DNA of 64,000 bases, taken from positions 62,001 through 126,000 of the forward strand of contig NZ_JABSNL010000001.1 of the NCBI RefSeq assembly GCF_013294025.1, read 5' to 3'. Below, piece after piece: positions 47,417 to 57,124 of this stretch. How positions within the stretch are numbered: the stretch's first letter is position 1; each line of letters opens with the position of its first letter. The notes under the pieces were generated by a model. It was given only the letters and a program-made list of their open reading frames with translations, made no database searches and was not told the origin of the DNA. The DNA comes from Flavobacterium aeripolare. GTDB lineage: Bacteria; Bacteroidota; Bacteroidia; Flavobacteriales; Flavobacteriaceae. Both the position numbers and the translations under genes were made by a program.

Positions 47417-48583
47417 ATGATTAAAATAATAAAAAATAGTAGACAAATTATAGGATTCTTGACTGTGTGTTTAGTACTATCATCATGCTCAAATGATAAT
47501 GATTCTAGCAGTGCCGCAGTGTTTGAAGGCGTATACAGTTTAGACAATTCTACCTCTCCGCCAACTGAAAATAAGGATAAAGGCTATCCCGGGGATTTAG
47601 TAAAAATAGAAGGATCAGGACTAAGTAATGTTAAAACAGTTGAATTTGACAATGTAGTTAATGTCATTTTTAATCCACAATTGAGTTCTGATCTATCGTT
47701 ATTCTTTAATGTCCCTTTTGATGATAAAAAGGGAAGCAGATTTGGAGTGCAAGAATTAAAAATCACAAAAGGGAATGGTGAAGTAGTTGTTTCTAGTTTT
47801 GAAATTCTACAACCAAAAGTTATCATCTCTGAAAAATTCGAACCTGCAATTCCAAAAGTAGGAACAGTAGTTACGGTAAATGGGGGTTGGTTTTTTAATA
47901 TTTCCGCTGTCAAATTCGCAGGAGAAGCAGTTAGTTTTACGCGTATTAATTCTACTTCATTAAGTTTTATGGTACCTGCTACTGCAATTGCTGGAGGTGA
48001 TGTAGAGATTACAACCCCTGGAGGAACTACAAAAAGATTTTTAGATATAGATCAAGGGTTTGATTTATACAAAGTAGCTGACTTTGATGGTGGTAGCTTA
48101 CGTCCAAACAACAATTGGGTAAAATATGGAGATGCTAATACCCTCACTTATTCAGCAGTAGGAGGAATATCTGGAAATTATGCAGAGTTTACATGGGCAG
48201 GTGCCACAGCAAATGGATATAATGGAAGCCAGTCTGATGGAGGGAATCCTTTCTTGAAAGAAACAGCTACTGATGCTGATAAAGCGTTTTATCTTATAGA
48301 TGTAAATAGTGGAGGAGCGATAGGAACTAAAATTGATTTACTTATTGTAGATAGTGATGGCGGAAACTGGGCATATTCTTATACAATTGCAACTGCAGGA
48401 TGGCAGACGATAGAAGTTAAAACTTCTGATTTTGGAGCTAATTATGATTCATCAGAGCAAGGTCAAGGAGATGTAAATCCTTCTAAAATTAACCAAGTTA
48501 AAATGACAATTAATCAAAATGGTGGGACACCCAATCCTTCTAAGGTTCAATTTGATAATATTAGATTTAAGGTTTTACGTTAA
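47417..48583 (+). CDS. Surface glycan-binding lipoprotein (IPT/TIG, SGBP-B type)
   Basis: 388 residues with a lipoprotein signal ending at Cys24 (LVLSSCSNDND). Two IPT/TIG-like beta domains follow (about 50-125, PGDLVKIEGSGLSNVKTVEF; 135-205, PKVGTVVTVNGGWFFNISAVKF). The C-terminal domain (210-388) contains PNNNWVKYGD and VQFDNIRFKV, like the glycan-binding domain of SGBP-B proteins in xyloglucan and xylan loci. It should anchor in the outer membrane and hold the polysaccharide close to SusCD. Its place third in the operon, 19 bp after susD, is the standard one. No catalytic residues are expected. Confidence 0.88.
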   Translation: MIKIIKNSRQIIGFLTVCLVLSSCSNDNDSSSAAVFEGVYSLDNSTSPPTENKDKGYPGDLVKIEGSGLSNVKTVEFDNVVNVIFNPQLSSDLSLFFNVPFDDKKGSRFGVQELKITKGNGEVVVSSFEILQPKVIISEKFEPAIPKVGTVVTVNGGWFFNISAVKFAGEAVSFTRINSTSLSFMVPATAIAGGDVEITTPGGTTKRFLDIDQGFDLYKVADFDGGSLRPNNNWVKYGDANTLTYSAVGGISGNYAEFTWAGATANGYNGSQSDGGNPFLKETATDADKAFYLIDVNSGGAIGTKIDLLIVDSDGGNWAYSYTIATAGWQTIEVKTSDFGANYDSSEQGQGDVNPSKINQVKMTINQNGGTPNPSKVQFDNIRFKVLR

Positions 48584-48613
48584 TTCGATTTAAGGTAGAG
48601 AATGTTAATATTT

Positions 48614-48647
48614 AAAAAGGTTGTTGTAAATAATCAACAACCTTTTT
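48614..48647 (+). terminator. Hairpin terminator just ahead of the GH10 gene
   Basis: AAAAAGGTTGTTG (48614-48626) and CAACAACCTTTTT (48635-48647) form a perfect 13-bp stem with an 8-nt loop and a T tract. It ends only 10 bp before the GH10 start codon, so the GH10 gene is either read through the terminator or made from a processed message. Confidence 0.88.
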
Positions 48648-48656
48648 ATAAAAAAA

Positions 48657-50012
48657 ATGAAGATGAAAAAATTAAAAATAAAACAAGTTCTTTTGTTTAT
48701 CTGTATCGGTTTATTTGCATTAAGTTGCTCTAAGAACGATGATGAAGTAGCAGTAATTGCTGGTGTCCCTAATGCTTATTTTGCAGTAAACCTCACTAAC
48801 TCTGGTTTTACTGCCAACTGGACAAGAGTGTACCGTGCTGATAAATATTTAGTAGATGTAGCTACAAATGCTGACTTTTCAAGTGTATTACCAAATTATA
48901 ATGAATTGGTAGTGAATGCTCTTACACTCGATATTGATGGTTTAGATTCTGGTACTACTTATTATTATAGAGTAAGAGCGGTGAGAGGAGAGGCAATTTC
49001 GGCATTTTCAAACGTGATCGCAACAGAAATAATCAGTACAGGACCTGAACCTACGACGGCGCTAAAAGAAGCAGCTAACTTTAACGTGGGTATGATTGTA
49101 AGGTCTAGCAGATTAACAGGAATAACATCAGATATTATCTTAAGAGAATATGATAATATTACGTCTGAGTACGAAATGAAAATGGATCAAATGTATCCAA
49201 GTAAGGGAACGTATGACTTTACAGCAGTTGATAAAATTGTAAAGTATGCTACAGATAATAACTTAAATCTTCATGGGCACGCTCTAATATGGCACAATGC
49301 AGTACCTGACTGGGTTAAAAATTTTACTGGTACAAATGCTGAGTTTGAGGCTATGGTTAAAGAGTATATCACTACAGTAGTAACACGTTACAAAGGAAAA
49401 GTAAAATCTTGGGATGTTGTTAACGAAGCTGTTGATGATGGTAATGGAAACCCGTTGAGAAATTCTATTTTCAAACAAAAATTGGGCGACGATTATATCA
49501 AAAAATGTTATCAATGGGCTAGAGCTGCTGATCCTGCATGCAAATTATTTTATAATGATTACAACTTCGCATCTTCTGCTACTAAAAGAACTGCAATCTT
49601 CAAGATTGCTGATGATTTGAAAAAAGACAACCTTATTGATGGTCTAGGTGCACAAATGCACATTAGTTATAAAGGGCCTGCTGCTTCAGAAATTCAAGCG
49701 GTAGTGGATGGAACAGTTTCTAGAAATTTATTAATGCACTTCTCTGAACTAGATATTCAAGCTAACCCTGATACTGATATAACTTCACTAACTCCTGAAA
49801 GAGCACTTCAACAAAAAAATAAGTATAAAGAAGTAGTGAAAATTTTCAATGCTATTCCTGCAGCTAATCAGTATGCACTTACTGTTTGGGGCATGAGAGA
49901 TAGTGAATCTTGGTTACTAGATTTCTGGGGACATATTGATTGGCCATTAATGTATAATGACGATTACAGTGTGAAAAAAGCACACACCGGTTTCCTTGAA
50001 GGATTAAAATAA
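48657..50012 (+). CDS. Surface GH10 endo-beta-1,4-xylanase with FN3 domain
   Basis: 451 residues with a lipoprotein signal (Cys24 in LFALSCSKND), an FN3-like domain at about 37-125 (GFTANWTRVYRADKYLVDVAT, TYYYRVRAV) and a GH10 barrel at about 135-450. The acid/base is Glu257 in WDVVNEAVDD and the nucleophile Glu364 in HFSELDIQ. At the canonical ENxMK substrate-binding motif the sequence is SEYEMKM (about 170-176), with Tyr in place of Asn. The end of the barrel has VWGMRDSESWL. It should be the surface enzyme that cuts xylan to oligosaccharides for SusCD. It shares the operon with susCD and the binding protein, through a terminator. Confidence 0.93.
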   Translation: MKMKKLKIKQVLLFICIGLFALSCSKNDDEVAVIAGVPNAYFAVNLTNSGFTANWTRVYRADKYLVDVATNADFSSVLPNYNELVVNALTLDIDGLDSGTTYYYRVRAVRGEAISAFSNVIATEIISTGPEPTTALKEAANFNVGMIVRSSRLTGITSDIILREYDNITSEYEMKMDQMYPSKGTYDFTAVDKIVKYATDNNLNLHGHALIWHNAVPDWVKNFTGTNAEFEAMVKEYITTVVTRYKGKVKSWDVVNEAVDDGNGNPLRNSIFKQKLGDDYIKKCYQWARAADPACKLFYNDYNFASSATKRTAIFKIADDLKKDNLIDGLGAQMHISYKGPAASEIQAVVDGTVSRNLLMHFSELDIQANPDTDITSLTPERALQQKNKYKEVVKIFNAIPAANQYALTVWGMRDSESWLLDFWGHIDWPLMYNDDYSVKKAHTGFLEGLK

Positions 50013-50028
50013 TCTGCAAACTTAGATA

Positions 50029-50103
50029 ACGGACTCAGATCTACAGGTCACTTTTTTACTGATGAATTAGCAGCTAAATTGTGACTTGTAGGTAAGAGTC
50101 CGT
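50029..50103 (+). terminator. Compound terminator after the first GH10 gene
   Basis: Two nested stems: ACGGACTC (50029-50036) with GAGTCCGT (50096-50103), and CTACAGGTCAC (50041-50051) with GTGACTTGTAG (50081-50091, one mismatch) enclosing a 29-nt loop. A T run follows at 50103-50109. It closes the susCD operon. Confidence 0.82.
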
Positions 50104-50109
50104 TTTTTT

Positions 50110-50573
50110 GTGTCTTATCCTCAAGTAATATTAAAAGGGCAAAGTTGAGCGTTTTTAGTCATGTTCAGCTGAGCAATTTTAATATAAATATCTCTATATA
50201 AAAGTCATTTTTTTTACGATTATCTAAATAATAATGGAGTTTTTTAATGCTATTTATAATTTTTTAGTATCTATCAAAATTTACATTTTCGCTTCAACTT
50301 GCCGCCTCAAAGACCTAAAATAGTCAAAGACGCGCGATTTGTTGTAGTTATAGCTTCAAAAGTGTCATTTGACAATGGAACATCCTGCTACTTTTACCAA
50401 ACAGTTTTTACAATTACTAGTCTGTTTTATAACAGCTAATAATTTAAGAATAGTAAGTTCAAATTTGTCTTGAAAATTCAGTTTTATATCCTAAAAATCA
50501 AACTGTTTTCGAAATAAAAACAGCACCAAATAGTCAAGCAAGATTTATCTAATTACAAATTAAAAAATACAAT
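50110..50573 (+). other. Spacer and promoter region of the GH3 operon
   Basis: About 460 bp of A/T-rich sequence with no ORF. It should carry the promoter of the second xylan operon, but I found no palindrome matching the one at 42412. Confidence 0.4.
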
Positions 50574-53201
50574 ATGTCTCCATCTAAACAGATTTGTCTT
50601 TTCTTTTTACTTGCCATCACAACTTGTGGTGCACAGGTAGCAGTGCATAAAGATGCCTCAAAAACTTTTGAAGAACGCGCTTCTTTTTTGGTTTCGAAAA
50701 TGACATTGGAAGAGAAGGTTTCTCAAATGACCTACAACTCTGCTGCAATAGATAGATTAGAAATTCCTGAAATGAACTGGTGGAACGAATGCCTACACGG
50801 AGTAGCTCGTGCGGGAATTGCAACTGTTTTTCCGCAAGGAATCGGAATGAGTGCCATGTTTGATAGAAAGCAAATGTTCGAAAATGCCAATGCAATCTCA
50901 GATGAAGCGAGAGCCAAACACCATGATTTTGTATCGAAAAATAAAAGAGGTATTCACCAAGGCTTGACTTTCTGGACACCCAACATTAATATTTTTAGAG
51001 ATCCAAGATGGGGTCGCGGAATGGAGACTTACGGAGAAGATCCTTATTTAACGGGAGAATTGGGGGTACAATTTATAAAAGGTTTACAAGGGAACGATCC
51101 TAAATATTACAAACTGATCGCAACAGCCAAACATTTTGTGGTACACAGCGGACCAGAAGCGAGTCGTCATAGTTTTAATGTAGACCCATCCGATTTTGAT
51201 ATGTTGAATACCTACAGTCCACAATTCGAAAAAGTGGTGAAGGAATCGGGCGTGTATTCTGTAATGTGTGCATATAACAGCTTCAAAGGTGTGCCTTGTT
51301 GCGGGAACAAACAATTAAGTGATTTATTGAGAAAAGATTGGGGTTTCAAAGGATATATCGTGTCTGACTGTTGGGCAGTGACTGATTTCTATAACAAAGG
51401 AGCACATGAAGTAGTACAAACTAAAGAGCAAGCATCTGCAATGGCCGTACAAGCGGGAACCGACTTAAATTGTGGAGATTCTTATCCTTCATTGGTGAAA
51501 GCCGTAGAACAAGGTTTGATTTCTGAAGATGAACTAAGCGTTTCTGTAGAAAGATTGGTAGAAGCACGATTAAAACTTGGCTTGTTTGCACCAAAGGGCG
51601 ATGTGAAGTATGAAGATATTCCTTATAGTGTAGTAGATTCAGAAGTACATCGTTTACTAGCACTTCAATCTGCTAGAAAATCAATGGTTTTATTAAAAAA
51701 TAATAACCTCTTGCCATTAAGCAAAAATTTGAAAAAAGTAGCGGTTATTGGTCCAAATGCAAACGATGCCGATGTGTTACTTGGAAACTACAACGGTTTT
51801 CCGTCACAACCAATTACACCTTTGCAAGGGATTAAAAATAAATTGCCAAATGCCAATGTGAGTTTTGCACAAGGGTGTAGACTAGCAGATGGTTTGCCAA
51901 TTTTAGAAGCAGTTCCTGCAGCTGTTTTATATACCGACAGCAAATTAAAAAATAAAGGTTTGAAAGCGGAATATTTTTCGAATACCACTTTAAAAGGTAA
52001 CCCATCGCACAAGCAAATCGATAAAAATGTTGACTTTTTGTGGGCAACAACTCCTCCATTCTCAGATATGAGTTATGATAAATATTCAGTTCGCTGGACG
52101 GGATATCTTTCGGTTCCCAAATCAGGTCGCTATGCGATAGGAGGGCAATCTTATTCTGGAATGAAATTGTATGTTGATGATAAATTAATTGTCGAAAGTG
52201 ATAATGTTTATGAGCCTAAAACAGAATACGAGTATTTAGACTTAGAAGCAAACAAAGCCTATAAAATTAAATTAGAATACAAGCAAGACAATTCAGAGCA
52301 TGCTATTATGCGTTTTTTATGGGAAGCGCCTAATGAAAATCTTGAAAAAGAAGCAATGGCGTTGGCTGAAGCATCTGATGTTGTCGTTTTTTGTATGGGG
52401 TTGAGTCCGCTTTTAGAAGGAGAGGAAATGAAAGTGAAAGTAGACGGTTTTGCAGGTGGTGATCGTGTAGATATCAAACTACCAGCTTCTCAAACTAATT
52501 TGATGAAAAAAATAAGCACACTAGGGAAACCAATGGTTTTGGTTTTGCTAAATGGTAGTGCGCTTGCCATCAATTGGGAAAACGATAATATTTCAGCAAT
52601 TCTAGAAGCTTGGTATCCTGGACAAGCGGGAGGAACTGCAATTGCCGATATTTTATTTGGTGATTACAATCCATCAGGACGTTTGCCTCTTACTTTTTAT
52701 AAAGACATTAATGATATTCCAGCTTTTGATGATTACAACATGAAAGGCAAAACCTATCGTTATTTTCAAGGAAAACCCTTGTATGAATTTGGTTTTGGGT
52801 TGAGTTATACCACCTTTAAATACAGCAATTTGGTTTTAGACAAAAAACAAGCAACCAACAAAGAAATTCTACTTTCAGTTGATGTTACTAATACCGGAAA
52901 AGTAGATGGTGACGAAGTAACGGAATTGTATATGAAAAGTGCCAAAGACGATTTTCAAAATACCATAAGAACATTGGTTGGTTTTGAAAGAACTTTTCTA
53001 AAAGCAGGTGAAACAAAGACTATTTCGTTTAAAGTGCAACCAAAACAATTGGCACAAATCAATGCTGATGTAAAAATGGAAGTAAGTCCAGGCGATTACA
53101 CTTTTTCTGTAGGAGGAGCACAACCAAATGAGGAAAGAGTAAAAGAAGCCAATGTGGTTGTTAGCACAGTTACTTTAAAAGGAAACCCATTCAAAATTTA
53201 A
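50574..53201 (+). CDS. GH3 beta-xylosidase with PA14 insert
   Basis: 875 residues with a signal peptide (about 1-20, FFLLAITTCGAQ). The N-terminal GH3 barrel has the nucleophile Asp265 in GYIVSDCWAV, KHFVVHSGPE at about 186-195 and MCAYNSFKGVPCC at about 231-243. The second GH3 domain (LLKNNNLLPLSK) is split by a PA14 domain at about 460-590 (LKAEYFSNTTLKG, YSVRWTGYLSVPKSGRYAI). An FN3-like domain ends the protein. The length and PA14 insert match the Bacteroidota xylan beta-xylosidases. It should remove xylose from the ends of periplasmic xylo-oligosaccharides. Alternative: beta-glucosidase, less likely here. First gene of the second operon. Confidence 0.9.
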   Translation: MSPSKQICLFFLLAITTCGAQVAVHKDASKTFEERASFLVSKMTLEEKVSQMTYNSAAIDRLEIPEMNWWNECLHGVARAGIATVFPQGIGMSAMFDRKQMFENANAISDEARAKHHDFVSKNKRGIHQGLTFWTPNINIFRDPRWGRGMETYGEDPYLTGELGVQFIKGLQGNDPKYYKLIATAKHFVVHSGPEASRHSFNVDPSDFDMLNTYSPQFEKVVKESGVYSVMCAYNSFKGVPCCGNKQLSDLLRKDWGFKGYIVSDCWAVTDFYNKGAHEVVQTKEQASAMAVQAGTDLNCGDSYPSLVKAVEQGLISEDELSVSVERLVEARLKLGLFAPKGDVKYEDIPYSVVDSEVHRLLALQSARKSMVLLKNNNLLPLSKNLKKVAVIGPNANDADVLLGNYNGFPSQPITPLQGIKNKLPNANVSFAQGCRLADGLPILEAVPAAVLYTDSKLKNKGLKAEYFSNTTLKGNPSHKQIDKNVDFLWATTPPFSDMSYDKYSVRWTGYLSVPKSGRYAIGGQSYSGMKLYVDDKLIVESDNVYEPKTEYEYLDLEANKAYKIKLEYKQDNSEHAIMRFLWEAPNENLEKEAMALAEASDVVVFCMGLSPLLEGEEMKVKVDGFAGGDRVDIKLPASQTNLMKKISTLGKPMVLVLLNGSALAINWENDNISAILEAWYPGQAGGTAIADILFGDYNPSGRLPLTFYKDINDIPAFDDYNMKGKTYRYFQGKPLYEFGFGLSYTTFKYSNLVLDKKQATNKEILLSVDVTNTGKVDGDEVTELYMKSAKDDFQNTIRTLVGFERTFLKAGETKTISFKVQPKQLAQINADVKMEVSPGDYTFSVGGAQPNEERVKEANVVVSTVTLKGNPFKI

Positions 53202-53211
53202 TTAAAACATT

Positions 53212-54327
53212 ATGAAAATAGTTTATAGTCTATCAATTACGGCATTATTCCTTTTTAGCATAGCGACCAATGGTCAAGTTAGTACTAAAAAAACTAAAGG
53301 ACACACCGTTGTTTCTATCGAAAAAGATAATTTTTTAATCAATGGAAAAATAATCAATAAGGGTAAAACTTGGAAAGGTAAACCTATTGAAGGATTGTTG
53401 TTTAATTCCAGAATGGTGCAAGCGACTTTTGATGATGAGAATCCAGAAACAGCTGTTTTATGGAAATATCCCGACACTCAAAAATGGAGTGCCGATCGCA
53501 ATACAGACGAGTTTGTTGCTGCCATGTCAGAATGGAAATCGTATGGATTAAACGCGATTACCGTGAATTTACAAGGTGGTAGTCCAACAGGGTATGGGAA
53601 TAAAAATTGGATCAACTCGGCTTTTACTGCTGATGGTTCGATTAAACCAGCCTACTGGAACCGATTGACAAAAGTGCTTAAAAAGGCCGATGAGTTAGAA
53701 ATGGTCGTAATGATAGGATTATTTTATTTTGGACAAGACCAACTTTTAGCAGATGAAAAAGCAGTAATCAATGCTGTGGACAATACAATAAACGGACTTC
53801 ATGATACGGGCTATAAAAACATTCTTATCGAAGTTGTGAATGAATGTGATTTACCGTATTACGACCACAAAATCTTAACGGAAAGTGGTATGGCGACATT
53901 GATTAATAGAGTAAAAAATAACAAAAGAGGAAACTTTAGGTATTTAGTATCCACAAGTTTTCAAGGTGCTTCGATTCCAACTTCTAGTGTGATAGAAGCG
54001 TCTGATTATATTCTACTTCATGCGAACGCTGTTGAAGATCCAAAAGGTGTGGCAACAATGATCGAAAAAACAAAACAAGTGCCTGGTTACAGTTTAAAAC
54101 CAATTGTTTTTAATGAAGATGACCATTATGAATTTGATAAAGAAGAAAACAATTTCAAAACAGCAATCGAGAACAAATCTTCATGGGGTTTCTTTGATTT
54201 TAGAAGAGAAGGGGAAACAAATATTGAAGAAGGATTTCAAAGTGTTCCTGTAGATTGGAAAGTGAGTTCTGCACGAAAGAAAGCTTTTTTTGAATACGTG
54301 AAAACCATTGTAAATAGCGCAGAATGA
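53212..54327 (+). CDS. Putative clan GH-A glycoside hydrolase, unclassified
   Basis: 371 residues with a signal peptide (about 1-21, ending IATNGQ). Two glutamates sit at positions expected in a (beta/alpha)8 GH-A enzyme: acid/base in VVNECDL (Asn210-Glu211) and nucleophile Glu302 in FNEDDHYEF. Other barrel strands: NAITVNLQGG, EMVVMIGLFYFG, FRYLVSTSF, YILLHANAV. I do not recognise a CAZy family. It begins 10 bp after GH3 and overlaps the GH43 gene by 4 bp, so all three are translated together and act on the same substrate. It should act on xylan or its side chains; the exact linkage cannot be told. It has no lipoprotein Cys, so it is periplasmic or secreted. Confidence 0.62.
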   Translation: MKIVYSLSITALFLFSIATNGQVSTKKTKGHTVVSIEKDNFLINGKIINKGKTWKGKPIEGLLFNSRMVQATFDDENPETAVLWKYPDTQKWSADRNTDEFVAAMSEWKSYGLNAITVNLQGGSPTGYGNKNWINSAFTADGSIKPAYWNRLTKVLKKADELEMVVMIGLFYFGQDQLLADEKAVINAVDNTINGLHDTGYKNILIEVVNECDLPYYDHKILTESGMATLINRVKNNKRGNFRYLVSTSFQGASIPTSSVIEASDYILLHANAVEDPKGVATMIEKTKQVPGYSLKPIVFNEDDHYEFDKEENNFKTAIENKSSWGFFDFRREGETNIEEGFQSVPVDWKVSSARKKAFFEYVKTIVNSAE

Positions 54328-55964
54328 AAAAATATTTAATTGTATTAGTTCTTTTTTGTGCCAATGTAATTCTTGCTCAAAATACGACGGTGGTTCAAAA
54401 TCCTATTCTAAAAGGGTTTTATCCTGATCCTAGTATTTGCAGAGTAGGAGAGGATTACTATTTGGTCAATTCTACCTTTTCTTATTTCCCAGGACTGCCT
54501 ATTTTTCATTCGAAAGATCTGGCGCATTGGGAACAAATAGGAAATGCAATGGACAGAACTACGCAATTAAATCTGGACGGTTTAGGAATCTCAAGAGGTT
54601 TATTTGCGCCAGCGATCCGCTACAACAACGGGACTTTTTACATCACATGTACTTTGATAGATAACGGAAATAATTTTGTGATTACGACTACAGATTTATC
54701 CAAAGGCTGGAGTGATCCCGTTTGGCTTCCAGAAGTCGAAGGGATTGATCCTTCCTTATTTTTTGATGATACAAATCGTGGGTATATCATTTATAATAGT
54801 GATCCTCCCAACAAAGTTTCGGTTTATGACGGGCATCGCTCGATAAAAATAGTAGAATTTGATCTTGCCACAAATAAAGTAATCAGCAGTCCTGAAATTA
54901 TCGTTAATGGGGGAGCTGATATAAGTCAAAAACCAGTTTGGATTGAAGGGCCACATATTTTTAAAAAGGATGGTTTTTATTATTTAATAGCTGCTGAAGG
55001 CGGAACGGATGTTAACCATTCGGAAGTAGTTTTTAGAAGTAAAAATGTTTTAGGGCCGTATGAATCGTACGCTCAAAATCCAATTTTGACACAGCGAAAT
55101 TTAGATCCTAATCGCAAAGATCCTGTAACATCAACAGGTCATGCTGATTTTGTTGAAGATACTAATGGCAATTGGTATGCGGTTTTTCTTGGTTGTCGTC
55201 CTTATGAGGGAGGATTTTTTAATACCGGAAGAGAAACTTTTATGGCGCCCGTATCTTGGGAAAAAGGTTGGCCAAAAATTAACTTAGAAGGTGAAGTCGT
55301 TAAAAAGAATTACACTTTAAAAACGAAACCTGCTACAACAATCAAAAGCAATCGAGATCTGTTTGTAGATGAATTTAATGGAACGTCTTTAGATTATCAA
55401 TGGATGTTTTTAAGAACACCACATGAAAAATGGTACTCTTTAGATTCTAAAAAAGGAGCTCTTACTATACAAACAAGACCAGAAACAGTTTCAGGAACTG
55501 GTAATCCTAGTTTCGTAGGCTTTAGACAACAACATTTAGTAGGCGAAGTAAGCACCGAAATGGAGTTTTCGACTAAGAAAGAAAATGAAAAATCAGGATT
55601 AATAGTTTTCCAAAATGAATCTCATTTTTACTATTTCTGCCAGTCGGTAAAGAATAATATAAACGTAGTGCAGCTGTACAAATCCAATGGTGAGGCAGTT
55701 GATGAAATCAAATCGGTTACAATTGATAGTAAGGGAAAATTATTTTTGAAGATAGTTGCCAATGGACCAGTTTATAGTTTCGAATATTCTTTCGATAATA
55801 AAAAATGGAGTACGCTGGAAGATCAAGTGGATGCCAAATTTTTAAGTACGCAAGTTGGCGGTGGTTTTGTAGGTGCATTTTATGCCATGTACACCACCTC
55901 AATGGGACAAGAAAGTGATAATCAAGCCCAATTTAATTGGTTCAAAAATTCGAATACAAAGTAA
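54324..55964 (+). CDS. GH43 beta-xylosidase/alpha-L-arabinofuranosidase, periplasmic
   Basis: 546 residues with a signal peptide (about 1-19, LFCANVILAQ). The five-bladed GH43 propeller carries Asp35 (FYPDPS), Asp142 (EGIDPSLFFD) and Glu208 (WIEGPHIF) as the three catalytic acids. A C-terminal concanavalin-like domain (about 345-546, FVDEFNGTSLDYQWMFLRTP) is typical of the long GH43 subfamilies. The enzyme should release xylose or arabinose from arabino-xylo-oligosaccharides in the periplasm. Start overlaps the preceding gene by 4 bp. Confidence 0.92.
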   Translation: MKKYLIVLVLFCANVILAQNTTVVQNPILKGFYPDPSICRVGEDYYLVNSTFSYFPGLPIFHSKDLAHWEQIGNAMDRTTQLNLDGLGISRGLFAPAIRYNNGTFYITCTLIDNGNNFVITTTDLSKGWSDPVWLPEVEGIDPSLFFDDTNRGYIIYNSDPPNKVSVYDGHRSIKIVEFDLATNKVISSPEIIVNGGADISQKPVWIEGPHIFKKDGFYYLIAAEGGTDVNHSEVVFRSKNVLGPYESYAQNPILTQRNLDPNRKDPVTSTGHADFVEDTNGNWYAVFLGCRPYEGGFFNTGRETFMAPVSWEKGWPKINLEGEVVKKNYTLKTKPATTIKSNRDLFVDEFNGTSLDYQWMFLRTPHEKWYSLDSKKGALTIQTRPETVSGTGNPSFVGFRQQHLVGEVSTEMEFSTKKENEKSGLIVFQNESHFYYFCQSVKNNINVVQLYKSNGEAVDEIKSVTIDSKGKLFLKIVANGPVYSFEYSFDNKKWSTLEDQVDAKFLSTQVGGGFVGAFYAMYTTSMGQESDNQAQFNWFKNSNTK

Positions 55965-56002
55965 GATATAGTTAATATAAAAATTGATTTAAAAAACAAA
56001 AT

Positions 56003-57124
56003 ATGAAAATAGTAAATAGCAAAACGGCTACAATTATATTGGCAGGGGTTTTAATGATGAGTTGTCAGGCTAAAAAAGAAGCTGTAAGTACTGCACCAAC
56101 ATTAAAAAGCGCTTATAAACAAGATTTTTACATAGGTACTGCTCTTAGTGCGGATCAAATCAATGAAAAAGATGCTGATGTAAATAACTTGATTAAATCA
56201 CAATTTAGTGCTATTTCTCCAGAGAATAATTTAAAATGTGAAATGATTCATCCAAAATGGGATGAGTACACTTTTGATGTAGCAGACAAATATGTGGCTT
56301 ATGGAAAAAAGAATAACATGTTTGTTGTAGGTCATGCACTTATATGGCACGAGCAATTGTCTCCATTTGTACTTGCAATAAAAAGCAAAGATTCATTGAG
56401 CATGTTTATGCAAAATCACATTAGTACTGTTGCCGGAAGATACAAAGGTAAAATAGATGGATGGGATGTTGTAAATGAGGCTTTAAACGAAGATGGAACG
56501 TATAGAAAATCTATATTTTTCGAAAAATTAGGTGATGACTTCTTAGTAACCGCTTTCAAGTTAGCCGAAAAAGCAGCTCCAAATACGGAATTGTATTATA
56601 ATGATTTTAATATCGAGCAACCGGTAAAAAGAGAGGGAGCTATTCGATTATTAAAGAAAATAAAAGATAGTGGTGCTCGCATTGACGGAGTTGGTATCCA
56701 AGGACACTGGAGCCTTGATGGTTTACCATTAAAAGATATTGAAGAAAGTATAATTGCTTATTCTAAATTAGGATTGAAGGTGATGATTACGGAACTAGAT
56801 ATATCTGTTTTACCAGTGCCAGAGAAGTTAGTAGGTGCCAATGTAGATCAGAATTTTGAAGAAGATGCCAAAATGAATCCGTACACTAATGGAGTTCCAG
56901 ACAGTATTCAAGTGAAACTTGCCCAACGATATGAAGATTTATTCAAAGTTTTTTTGAAGCATAAAGACAAAATTGGTCGTGTTACTTTTTGGGGAGTAAA
57001 TGACAGTCAGTCGTGGTTAAACAATTGGCCTATCAAAAACAGAACAAATTATCCATTGCTTTTCGATCGAAATAATAAGACTAACAAAGCATACGATCAA
57101 GTAATGGCTTTGAAGAAAAAATAG
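56003..57124 (+). CDS. Second GH10 endo-xylanase, lipoprotein
   Basis: 373 residues with a lipoprotein signal (Cys21 in LMMSCQAKK) and a bare GH10 barrel without FN3. Canonical ISPENNLKCE (71-80) precedes the acid/base Glu159 in WDVVNEALNED and nucleophile Glu264 in ITELDISVLP; the end has WGVNDSQSWL. It is a complete classical GH10 and likely acts in the periplasm or on the outer membrane to shorten imported oligosaccharides, complementing the surface GH10 at 48657. It follows the GH43 by 38 bp. Confidence 0.94.
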   Translation: MKIVNSKTATIILAGVLMMSCQAKKEAVSTAPTLKSAYKQDFYIGTALSADQINEKDADVNNLIKSQFSAISPENNLKCEMIHPKWDEYTFDVADKYVAYGKKNNMFVVGHALIWHEQLSPFVLAIKSKDSLSMFMQNHISTVAGRYKGKIDGWDVVNEALNEDGTYRKSIFFEKLGDDFLVTAFKLAEKAAPNTELYYNDFNIEQPVKREGAIRLLKKIKDSGARIDGVGIQGHWSLDGLPLKDIEESIIAYSKLGLKVMITELDISVLPVPEKLVGANVDQNFEEDAKMNPYTNGVPDSIQVKLAQRYEDLFKVFLKHKDKIGRVTFWGVNDSQSWLNNWPIKNRTNYPLLFDRNNKTNKAYDQVMALKKK

